NCBI GenBank assembly: GCA_015069185.1
Contig: SVJB01000003.1
Coordinates: 101,402 to 165,401 of the forward strand
Source of the DNA: Oscillospiraceae bacterium
GTDB taxonomy: Bacteria > Bacillota > Clostridia > UBA1212 > UBA1255
Length of the DNA: 64,000 bases
Reading direction: 5' to 3'
The notes under the pieces were generated by a model. That model was not told the DNA's origin. It worked only from the letters and a program-made list of their open reading frames with translations, and made no database searches. This document shows positions 20,253 to 31,200 of this stretch, piece by piece; the first letter of the stretch is position 1, and the number at the start of each line of letters is the position of its first letter. The position numbers were made by a program, and so were the translations under genes.

Positions 20253-20281
20253 ATTTTACCACGAGAAATAAGATTTTACAA
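20253..20281 (-). promoter_or_regulatory. Sigma-A promoter of the ylbF-mutS operon
   Basis: On the minus strand, TTGTAA (-35, 20281-20276) and TAAAAT (-10, 20258-20253) are separated by 17 bases. The -10 is about 50 bases upstream of the ylbF-like start codon. Confidence 0.55.
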
Positions 20282-20380
20282 TGTGAAAAAGCTGGGTTTG
20301 GACTGAAAGTTAATTGCATTTTTAATATGACAGAGCTGTTAGTTTAAAAAGTACCCTGCTTTTTCACCATAGGGTGTGAA

Positions 20381-20494
20381 AATTTAAAAACTCACATCTA
20401 GTTTTTGAATTATTGCTTGAAAAATTCAAAAACTGCATCTGTTTTTTGAATTATAGCCCGAAAAATTCAAAAACTGCATCTGGTTTTTGAATTC
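20381..20494. repeat. Short palindromic tandem repeat array, about 41-bp unit
   Basis: The roughly 375-base gap between the divergent ylbF-like and luxR-like genes contains about 2.5 copies of a 41-42 base unit. Each unit has a GTTTTTGAATT arm, a variable loop, an AATTCAAAAAC arm and a TGCATCT linker. A degenerate half unit precedes the first copy. The same arms recur in the 63-bp array at 57394-57680. The hairpins are AT-rich and are not followed by clear T runs. A separate small inverted repeat (TTTTCACC / GGTGTGAAAA) lies just before at about 20361-20382. No gene is seen in this gap. Confidence 0.85.
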
Positions 20495-20578
20495 AGGACA
20501 GGCTTCATTAAAAAAATAAATATAGTTTACAACTTGCTTTTTCAACAAATTTATTGTTAAATAAGTCGAGGCGATTTT

Positions 20579-21760
20579 ATGATATACAAATCGATACAGC
20601 AGACCGCAATCAGATTAGGGGTCAGCGAGAGAAGTGTTAGAAGATGGGCTATAGAGGGAAAGATTCCGGGCGCACACAAATTAGGAAGAGACTGGCTGAT
20701 ACCGGCAGGTATTACTGGTCCATCTTCATATGTCGAAAAAGATGCATCAGGAATAAGACAACTTATGAGAGTTCCGCTACCCTTTGTGCGAGGATCTTTT
20801 GAGCCCGGTCATGCTCTTGAATATATAGACAGTTTAAAAGATGAAGATGACAGAAATATCGCCACTGGCGAATATTACTATTTCATAGGCAAATGTAGCA
20901 AAGCGGTTGATGTACTAGACCCATATTTGTGTAGTCCTGACCCAGCGCTTAGATTCACATCAGCTCTTATCTGTTTCTTTGCCAGCTTTGCGTTGGGAAG
21001 GCAACATCTTTCATATTTAACTAAAGACCAGCTTGAGAAACAAATAGAAGAAGGTCTTAATAGTGAAGCAGTACCGGAACTGCATGCTCTTGGCGTTCTA
21101 GTACTAAATATCGTGTATGTATTGATGCATCTACCTCATGATAATCTGCCACTATTGGAGAATCATATCGCATATCTTCCGGAGGGACTTAAGGTTCTTG
21201 GAACATATTTAATGGCATACAAGGCATACCTGAGACGTGAATATGATAAGGCTCTTACTATCGCAGATGTTACAGCAGCGATGTTCAAAGATCCCTATCC
21301 AATAGGAATGTCTCATATTCATATAATCGCTGCAGTAGTTTTGATGAACATGAAGCGCCCTGAGGCGGCCAAAGACAGATTTATGAAGGCCTGGGAGTTA
21401 CTCAAGGATGATGGCATGATAGAAGTTGTATCCGAACATCTTTGGATATTACAGGGCATTCCCGATATATCACTTAAACAGCTGTATCCGAAAAATTATA
21501 ATACCATAATGGATCTTTCTGGAAAGCACATGAGCGCATGGGCCAAAATTCACAGCGAGATAATGAACAAAGAAGTCAGAGTGCATTTGTCTGCTACCGA
21601 GGTTACTATCGCTCTCATGTACGATAGAGGCTGGAGCGCCAAAGAGATAGCAATCCATCTTAATTTTTCGCAAGCCACGGTGCGAAAATACATACAGATT
21701 ATATATGAGAAATTGTCCATCCGTGATAAGAAAGAGCTAAGAGAGTTTATGCTTCATTGA
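20579..21760 (+). CDS. LuxR-type regulator with an N-terminal excisionase-like HTH
   Basis: This 393-residue regulator has two DNA-binding domains. Residues 1-45 (TAIRLGVSERSVRRWAIEGK and KLGRDWLIPAG) form an excisionase/MerR-like helix-turn-helix. The middle 270 residues are helical and repeat-like, resembling the TPR-type linker of MalT/LAL-like regulators but without an ATPase motif. The C-terminal 60 residues (LSATEVTIALMYDRGWSAKE and then FSQATVRKYIQIIYEKLSI) are a LuxR helix-turn-helix. No receiver domain or phospho-acceptor is visible. A GAGGCGA site precedes the ATG, and TTGCTT with a downstream AT-rich -10 lies in the gap. The target may be the adhesin operon that follows, but this is only positional. 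Confidence 0.8.
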   Translation: MIYKSIQQTAIRLGVSERSVRRWAIEGKIPGAHKLGRDWLIPAGITGPSSYVEKDASGIRQLMRVPLPFVRGSFEPGHALEYIDSLKDEDDRNIATGEYYYFIGKCSKAVDVLDPYLCSPDPALRFTSALICFFASFALGRQHLSYLTKDQLEKQIEEGLNSEAVPELHALGVLVLNIVYVLMHLPHDNLPLLENHIAYLPEGLKVLGTYLMAYKAYLRREYDKALTIADVTAAMFKDPYPIGMSHIHIIAAVVLMNMKRPEAAKDRFMKAWELLKDDGMIEVVSEHLWILQGIPDISLKQLYPKNYNTIMDLSGKHMSAWAKIHSEIMNKEVRVHLSATEVTIALMYDRGWSAKEIAIHLNFSQATVRKYIQIIYEKLSIRDKKELREFMLH

Positions 21761-21975
21761 TTGTTAACATTTATAAAAAGAACGTTTTGGCCGTAAACGG
21801 ACATAAATTGTGTCCGTAAAGTGTGTTATGACACGTATTTATCTGAATATTTTAGCTTGATGAAAAGGATTTCCGGTGAAAAGATATCAATTTCTTCAGA
21901 GGAATTGATATTTATTTTTCACCGGGATTTTTATATAAATAGGTAAGGTCAATAAAACTAGAAGGAGAGACTTAT
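21761..21975 (+). other. Intergenic region with two hairpins ahead of the adhesin operon
   Basis: A perfect 7-bp inverted repeat ACGGACA / TGTCCGT lies near 21796-21822. Farther on there is a longer hairpin at 21873-21925: CCGGTGAAAA pairs with TTTTTCACCGG, and an inner GATATCAATT pairs with AATTGATAT. It is followed by GATTTTTAT and is probably the terminator of the luxR-like gene, or a leader structure for the adhesin operon. No convincing sigma-A promoter was identified between the hairpin and the GAAGGAGAG ribosome site of the next gene. Confidence 0.55.
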
Positions 21976-22278
21976 ATGACCAAACCCAAAAAACGAATTT
22001 TTTCATTAGATGGAGATACCGTAGAAGTAATATACTACTACGATGAGTCTTGTGGGAAACATTTAGGAGATTATCCAGATTTTGAATCTCACCCCAGATA
22101 TACTCCTACAGGCAGACCTTGGGTAGATGTAACCATGACAGGGTGTGAGTTCTCTGAAACAGAAGAGCAAGATTGCGGATCTTGCAGATATTTACAAAAG
22201 GAAAAGACTAACGATATTATCGGAGTTTGTGTTCATGAAAAAAGACGACTTGCAGTGTCGGGAAAGGACGAACAATGA
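21976..22278 (+). CDS. Small Cys-rich protein coupled to the giant adhesin; function unknown
   Basis: I do not recognise this 100-residue protein. It has no signal peptide and starts with a basic segment (TKPKKRIFSLDGD). Its four later cysteines are spaced TGCEF...QDCGSCRYL...GVCVHEKRR, which could bind a metal. The HPRYTPTGRPWVDVT segment is another recognisable stretch that could help database matching. AGAAGGAGAG precedes the ATG. Its stop overlaps the adhesin start (ATGA), so the two are translationally coupled. A role in expression or surface delivery of the adhesin is possible from position alone. Confidence 0.6.
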   Translation: MTKPKKRIFSLDGDTVEVIYYYDESCGKHLGDYPDFESHPRYTPTGRPWVDVTMTGCEFSETEEQDCGSCRYLQKEKTNDIIGVCVHEKRRLAVSGKDEQ

Positions 22279-25200
22279 AACGCACAAATTTATTTAACAA
22301 AGCTATATCAATGCTGCTGGCAATTGTCATTTTCATAATGACACTTCCAATGCTTGCGCTTCCAACTGTTATTGCAGAAGGTAGCGATAGAGTGGCTGAT
22401 ACATCAACTATGGACGGTTGGAAGAAATTCTTCGGGCCGGACGTTCTTAGTACAGAATACGCGGGAGGTGTGTGGACAGATAAATCTGTTTTCACCAGCA
22501 GTGATGCCTTCCAGGGCACGGGTATTACACTTACAGATGATGGAAGGAGCTTCTTGGTTGCGCTGTCTGCTATTGCTTCTAATACATCAATATCCGGATA
22601 TTCTAATAAACCTACTGATACAATGTTTGTGTTGGATGTGTCAGGTTCAATCAGCAGTGCTGTTGCAACCCAAATGGTAAATGCGACAAATAAGGCTATT
22701 AAAGATTTGATGGATACTAATATAAACAATAGAGTGGGTGTTATTCTCTATTCCGGTTCAAGTTCTTCGTATACCAACTCAACTGCTGCTGTAACGGTGT
22801 TGCCACTTGGTAGATACAATACAACAAGTATGAGTGGAAATTATCTTCAGTATAGTAATGACACTATATCTCTTCTGAGAAATGTTACTGATGCATCTAC
22901 AGGCAGACGTCCCAGTTCGACAAGTAAACAGGTCACAGGTGCTACATATATTCAAAAAGGTGTTATCGCTGCAATGGACGCGTTAACATCAAGCAGTACA
23001 ACTGTAAACGATGGTGCTGCTACACTTAAAAGATCTCCTGTTGTAGTCCTTATGTCTGACGGTGCGCCTACTCTCGGTGCATCTGACTTTACAGCTCCGG
23101 GACAGTATAATTTAGGTTCGGGAAGTTCTACTACTGACGCTCTTGGATTTGTAACACAGCTATCTTGTGCATATGCTAAGGCAAGCATAGAGGAACATTA
23201 CGATAATGACTGTATATTTTATACATTAGGATGCGGTATTAATGATATTAGTGACGGAGATGATAAAGCTATTGCTTTAAGTGTGCTGGATCCTAAGACG
23301 TCTACAAGCGCTATTAACCAATTCTGGACATCATATAATAGTGCATCTACAGGTGGTTCTGTAGCACTTAGTACAAGAGTGGGAGTGACAAAGATTGCAA
23401 CAGCGCTCAGCCAGAATTATTCAGATGCATATTTTGAAGCATCTGGATCAAACGATACTTCTTTGTCGCAAAGCTTAGCTGATGCTTTTGATCAAATCGT
23501 ATATAATATTAAGCTTCAGTCAAGATATTATCCTACGTTAGTAGAGAATTATGAAGACTTTGAAGGTAATATTTCATTCATTGACAAAATCGGTGAGTAC
23601 ATGACAGTGTCCGACATTAAGGGAATCCTTCTTAATAATACACTTTTCTCAGGTGAGATGCTGTCTAAGAACTTTGTTGATGACAGCGATGCTTTTGGTA
23701 TAGAGGGTAATCCTACTGAACTTGGTATGGAATTCGTGTCTGCTGTACGTACCAGACTTGGTCTTAGCAGTGACGATGAAGCTATTAAATTAATAAAGGA
23801 TGCATATACTCATGGTCAGATTTATTATGATCCTGTTACAAAAGAATTCAGCAACTACATAGGTTGGTATGCAAATAAAAATGGTGAATTTTTAGGTTTC
23901 TGGTATGATGGTATCACAACAATGCCCGATCCAAGCGATTCATCCCTTACAGACGCAACCAGACCGGCATATATTATTAAGTCATATGGCTTGTTAGGTG
24001 AGGTTGATGCATCCCATGGTGTGGCAGAGACAGACATGATGTATGCCACAATTCAGGTGCGTAAAGATATATCAACAGGCGAGGAAATGGTAATCTTTGC
24101 TGTTCCGGCTGCCTTAATTCCTATCGTATCTTATGACATCAGCTTAACAGGTACAAATAACGAAATCCTTTCTGATCTGACAGTATCAGGAGCAACATCT
24201 CCTATTCGCTTGGTATATGAGGTGACACTCCGAGATGATATAGATGAAACAAACGTAACAGAGCTTGTTGATGACGGCTATGCATATATTAACAGTGACG
24301 GTACATACAGCTTCTATACAAATAAATGGTCAAACAGTGTAAATGACACTAAAGTAAACACTTACTCATATTTTGAGCCTTCAACTCAGAATGAGAGATA
24401 TTATTATACAGCTGATTCTACAGTGTATGCAGATACAAACGGAACTGTTTTCAGAGGTACTATTGATTCAAATGGAACGTATTACCGTCAGTTCAACGTA
24501 TATAAGAAAGTTGGTAACGCTTTTGCTATCGTTCCTACATATGAGCCTATTTCTGCTCAGTCTCTTGCAAAAGCATTAGTTCAGAATGATGGCAGTTATG
24601 TTATTCCTGCAGGTACCATTCACAGATATCTTGATAATATCAGTGTGCCCAAGGATTCAGATGGCACTACCACAAATAACAAGACTCTGACTAATGCATA
24701 CGTTGACTATCCTATAATTGAGGTAGATGACAATACAGGTCGTTTCTACGTTGCAGCGGTACAAGGAAACAACGGTAAATTAACTTTAGTACCTGAGACA
24801 GGAATTAAGATTACAAAGAAAGTAACCAATGCTGTTCCCGGTGCATCAGAAGACTTTATATTTAATATTGTAAGCAACAACCAATCTGAAAATAAGCAGT
24901 ATGACGCTATTTTGGTTGACGCAAATGGCAATAAGCAGGACACGTCAGTTACATTTGCAAGCGGTAGAGCTTTGGTTACTCTCAAAGATGGTGAATCTAT
25001 TTATATCACAGGACTTGACGCAGGTAACGTATATCTTGTTTCAGAGGTGGCAAGCGAGCATTATAAAGTATCTGCCGTAAATGGTGATGCTACTAAAGTA
25101 AATGCACAGATTACTGTTGCAGAACGCCAGATTATAGAAGCAACGTTTGAAAACTCTCCCCGTGAAAAGGGTAGTGTAATCATCAGTAAGGAAGTTATTC

Positions 25201-28200
25201 ATGAACTTGGTTCTGAATATGTAATTCCGGCAAACAAAATATTCCAAATTAAGGTTACCCTCAGTGATGTGAATGTGGCAAACAAGACATTTGAGGCTAT
25301 TCACTCTGGTAATGCAAGTATTACATCTGTAACAACTGATGCAAACGGAAGCTTCGTAGTTACTCTTAGCCATGATCAGCAGATTGAGATTAAAGGACTT
25401 TATGAAAATACGGTTGTAACTGCTGAGGAAATTAATACACCTTCAGGTTTTACTCCTGCATATTACGAAGGAAGCAACCTGGGAGATGGCGTTATATATG
25501 TTGTTGCAAACACTGTTTCAGACATTGTAGTAGTAAATAGCTACGAAGCAAAGGAAGTATATCCTGTTAATATCACTGTTGGCGGCGACAAGATTTTCAC
25601 AGGTAGACCTGATAACGCATGGGAAGATACAGATACATTTACATTTGAACTTCAGAAATACGTGTCAGGTACATGGCAGACAGTTAACACACAGACGGTA
25701 AACAAAGATAATAAAGCATTTGACTTTACAGCGTTTATGCAGAAGGAGCCTTTTGCAGCACCGGGTACATATTCATACCAGATTATTGAGACTACAGGCT
25801 CTATAAGTGGTGTTACATATGACAGAAGCATCTATACATTTACTATACATGTAAGCGATAGTGATATGGATGGTCAGCTTGAGATAGTTAATGTTACAGA
25901 TGACGGAGATGGCGCAGTAACTTTTGATTCTGCAACAAACACCTGGAAAGTATCTGAGAGTTTTGTTAATACATATTCAACAACAGGTAGCGCGACGGTT
26001 ACGCTTGATGTAAACAAAACTTTGGTTAATCCTTCTCAAAGCACTTTAGTATCTGTAGCAGGCTTCAGATTCGGTTTGTATGATACAGCCGGCAATCTTG
26101 TATATACAACACCTATGACAGATGCTCTGGGTAAGGCTCGTCTTGTTATTAATTACACACCAGGTGATATCGGCACATATTCATATGTACTTAAGGAAAT
26201 CGTGCCGGACAACAAAGTGACAGGTATGACATACTCACAGCAGGAATATGATGTTACAATCGTAGTTGGTGATGATACTCAAGGTGGTATTACTGCTACA
26301 ATTCAGGTTGGCAGCGGTAGCGTAGGGGAAGGTGCTCAGGCGGCTTTTGAGAATACTTATACAGTAGGTTCTGCAACATTAGAACTTAATGTTACTAAGA
26401 ACATTACAGGTATAGATCTTGTTGCAAATGCATATGCATTTAAGATTGTTGATTTGCTAAGCGGTAATACTGTAGCCACAGGCACTAACGATGCATCAGG
26501 CAAAGTCACTTTTGATAAAGCTATTACATTTGACAAAGTTGGTCAATATGGTTTTGCTATAACAGAAGAAGCAGGTACAGCAGGTGGCGTTACATACGAT
26601 AGTACAGAGTACAGGATAATGGTCACTGTTACAGATGATGGCAGTGGCGTACTTAAGGCATCATATGTTATTACATCTCACTCAGGCCAGAATATAGTAT
26701 TCAATAATACATATAAGGCTGATGAAACATCATTGATGATCTCAGGCACTAAGACATTAAATGGCAAACAGCTGCTTAATGATATGTTCAGCTTCAGTCT
26801 TGTTGAAACAGATGCGGCTCACAACGTTATAGCGGGCGGCACAGAACGTAGTGCTATTAACAGAGCAAACGGTACAATTTACTTTGATGGTATTACATAT
26901 ACAAAAGCAGGACTTTATTACTATACAATTACAGAAAATGCTGGAAATATTCCAGGTGTTGTATATGATAAGACTGTATATTATGTAACAGTTGAAGTTA
27001 CAGATAACAAAGAAGGAAAACTTATTGCTCAAATCAGCTCTATTGAAGATGCAAATGGCAACGCTAAGACAGCAATCAGCTTTATTAATAATTATGTACC
27101 TGCACCTACAGACGTAATTGTATCTGGCGATAAAGTATTAACAGGCAAAGTACTTACAGATGGTATTTACACATTTGAGATTTATGAAGCTACAAGCGAC
27201 TGGACAATATCCAATACAGCTCTTGATACAGCGATTAATGTAAACGGTGAATTCATTTTCAGCGAGATTGAGTATACAAAAGCCGGTACATACAGATACA
27301 TTGTTAAGGAAGTAAATGGCGGTAAAACAATTGATGGTGTTACATATGACGCGACAGTATTTGCTGTAACAGTTATTATTACAGATAATGGAAACGGACA
27401 ATTTGATACACAGATTCTCTATGCAGAATACTACGGAGATTACACAATCCCTGTTAACTCAATGGTATTTGAAAATACATACCAGATCAGAGATGAGATT
27501 ACAGTTGATATAAGCGGAACAAAAGTATTGACAGGCGCTACACTTAATGCAGGCGACTATGTATTTGAGCTCTTTGAAACAGATGCACAGCGGATTATTG
27601 CAGCCGGTGAAAATTACATGTCGTCAGTATCCAACGCCGCAAACGGAAGCTTTTCGTTTAGCCTTAAATATACAGCAGTTGGTACATATTACTATGTAGT
27701 TCGCGAAGCTAACAGTGGTAAAGTAATTAATGGCATCACTTATGATGACACAGTATACTTTGTTACAGTTAATGTTACAGATAACGGCAAAGGCGGCTTG
27801 GCACACACAGTATCTATCGTAGATAACAATCAGGCAGTTGTTGACACTATGGTGTTTACTAACAAATATGAAGTTGTAGATCAGGTTCAGGTTGACATCG
27901 GAGGTACTAAAGTACTTACAGGTAAGACTTTACAAGACAGCATGTTTACATTTAATCTGTACACAGCAGATGAGTCATGGACAGTTGGTTCATTAGTAGA
28001 TTCGGCTACAAATATCAGCGGCAGATTTGACTTCTCTACACTTTTGTTCGACAACGCCGGTACATATTACTACGTGGTACGCGAAGCAAATGGCGGCCTT
28101 ACTGTTGACGGTATTAAATACGACAGCGGTGAGTATAGAATCAAAGTAATAGTAACAGATAATGGCGCAGGCAAATTTGATGTAGTAACTACAATGACTG

Positions 28201-31200
28201 ATGAGACAGGTGCAAATGTAACTGACATAGTATTCGAGAATGCATATAGCGTAAGCGGTAATGTTACAGTATCTCTTAGCGGTAATAAAGATCTTGTAGG
28301 TAAGGAGCTTACTGCTGGTATGTTCAGCTTTGAACTTGTACAGAATGCTTCTGCGATACAGACTGTAAACAATAATGAGGATGGTACATTCAACTTTGCC
28401 ACACTTACTTTCACACAGATTGGCACATATGTATATCTCATCAGAGAAGTAAATGGTGGATCTACAATTGATGGTGTTACATATGATAATACAGTATACA
28501 CTGTAACAATTAATGTGACAGATAATGGCAAGGGTAGCCTGGCAAGTGAGATAGTGATCACAAAAGACGGCCAGAAAGTTGACTTTGTAATATTTGAAAA
28601 CGTGTATGTAGTAACAGGCGAAGTTGAAGTTAACGTTGGCGGTACTAAAGAATTTACAGGCGCAACTCTGGAAGCTGACAAATTCCTGTTTGGCTTGTTT
28701 GAATCCAACAGTAGCTTCGCAGTTGCAAATGAGCAGCTTCCTATCATTACTGCCCGTAACTCTGCAAACGGAAGTTTTGCCTTTGACGCACTTAAATTCA
28801 ATAAAGCAGGTGCATACTACTACGTTGTAGAGGAAGCTTATAGAGGTCAGGTAATTGATGGTATTACATACGACTCTAACAGATATCTGATTACGGTTAT
28901 TGTAACAGATAACGGCAAGGGTAGCTGGGATGCAGATGTTACAATTACAGATTCAAATAAGAATGTTGTAAATGATATAGTGTTCAGAAATGAATACAAC
29001 GTAACAGGGGATGCTGCTGTTACAATTGATGGTAGCAAGACTCTTACAGGTAGAGATTTACCGGATGGTGCTTTCTTCTTCGAACTCTATGCATCAGACG
29101 CAAATAAAACAACAGGTGCTCTTATTGAGTCTACAAGAAACTTCTCAGGTAAGTTTACATTCAGTACAATTACTTACACACAAGAAGGCACATACTACTA
29201 TCTGGTTAAAGAAGCTTACAGTGGTCAGGTAATCAGCGGCGTTACATTTGATGACAGTGTATTCCACGTAACAGTTACAGTTGAAGATAACGGTGTTGGC
29301 GGCCTTGCTGTTACTAAAGTAATCAAAGACAAGAACGATCAAGTGGTTGACGCTATTGGCTTTACAAACAGCTATGCAGTAACTGGTTCCGTATCAGTGA
29401 TATTAAATGGCCTCAAGCAGATTACAGGAAAAACCCTCAAAGCAGGCGAGTTTACATTTGAACTAGTTGAAGAGGGCAAGATAGATGCTATAGAGACAGT
29501 ATCTAACAACGCAAACGGCGAATTTAGCTTTACATCACTCTCCTTCACACAGATCGGTGAATACAAGTACGTTGTATACGAAGTAAATGGCGGTAAAGTG
29601 ATAGATGGTGTTACATACGATGCAATTAAATATTACATCACAGTTAAAGTAACAGATAATGGCAAGGGTGGCTTAGCCGCTGAAACTGTAATTGTTAGCA
29701 GCAACAATGTTACAGTTGAGACAATGCGATTTAACAACTCATATAAAGTAAGCGGCGCTGCAACTGAGACCTTATCAGGTACTAAAGTTCTTGAAGGAAA
29801 AACTCTTAAAGCAAATGATTTCTCCTTTGAACTGTACAAGGTTGGACGCACATATGAAATCACACCAGGTAGCTTACCAATTGAAGTCGTGAAAAATATT
29901 GCGAACGGCAACTTCACATTTGCTACATTAGAGTTTGTTGAAGTTGGTACACACTTCTATATCATAAAAGAAGTAGATGGCGGTAAAACAATCGATGGTA
30001 TTACTTATGATTCAGCTGAATATCGTGTAATGATCGATATATCAGATGATGGTAAGGGCAATCTTATTAAAAAAACAACTATTACTGATGCAAATGGAAC
30101 AGCGGCTGATGTTATTTTCACAAATAAATACACTGTAACAGGCAGTGTGACAGTTGAACTTGGCGGCAAGAAACAGCTTACAGGTGCAGAGCTTAAAGAA
30201 AATATGTTTACATTTGAACTCTTTGAGACTGACGCAAGCTTTGCTATCGCAGATGGCCAGGTAGCAATTCAGACTGTGGCAAACAGTGCAAACGGAACAA
30301 TCAGCTTTGATGGACTTACTTTCACAAAGATAGGCACTTACTACTATGCGATACGCGAGGCAAACGGTGGCAAACAGATTGCCGGTATTACATACGATGA
30401 TGGTATGTTCTATGTGACAGTCAGCGTAACTGATAATGGCGTAGGTGGTATGAATGTTCAGTACTCAATTACTGATGAAAATAAGCAAGCTGTAAGTGAA
30501 ATGTTATTTACTAACACATATAGCGTAAGTGGCGAAGCTCAGGCTGATATCGGCGGTACAAAAGAGCTGACAGGAAGAGAGCTTAAAGACGGCGTGTTTA
30601 CATTTGAACTGTATGAATCAGATGAAAACATGACTCTCATCTCGAAACTTGACGAGGCACAGAACTATGCAGGTAGATTTGACTTCAGGACAATTACATA
30701 TACAGAGCTTGGCACATACTACTATGTTGTTGTTGAGGTAAACGGCGGTGAGAAGATTGACGGTATCACATATGACAGTGCGAAATATCTGGTTGTAGTT
30801 ACTGTAAGCGACAACAAGGTTGGCGGCATGAATGTTGATATTGCGATCACAAAGGATGCCGCGCAAGTAAGCGAGATAGCATTTGTGAATGTATATGAAG
30901 TTACAGGCAGTGTTCAGGCCGAGATTACAGGTAACAAGCAGCTGAACGGTAACTTAACACTCAAGGGAGATGATTTCGTATTCGAACTCTTTGAACAAGG
31001 CAGCACAACAAGCATTGCTACAGCTAAGAATGACATAAATGGATTATTCAAGTTTGATACTCTTAACTTTACAGCAGTAGGTGAGTACGTTTATGAAGTG
31101 CGCGAAGCAAATGGTGGTCAGATTGTTAATGGTATCAAGTACGATGGAACTGTTTATACAGTTAAGATTACTGTTGCAGATAACGGTGTAGGTGGTCTTA

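Noticed and set aside
22217-22729. Minus-strand ORF of 170 aa across the start of the adhesin gene
   Set aside because: Antisense to the signal peptide and VWA region of a clear gene, with no supporting features.
28070-28801. Long minus-strand ORF (243 aa) within the adhesin gene
   Set aside because: Shadow of the Thr/Val-rich repeats; low-complexity composition and fully inside a clear gene.
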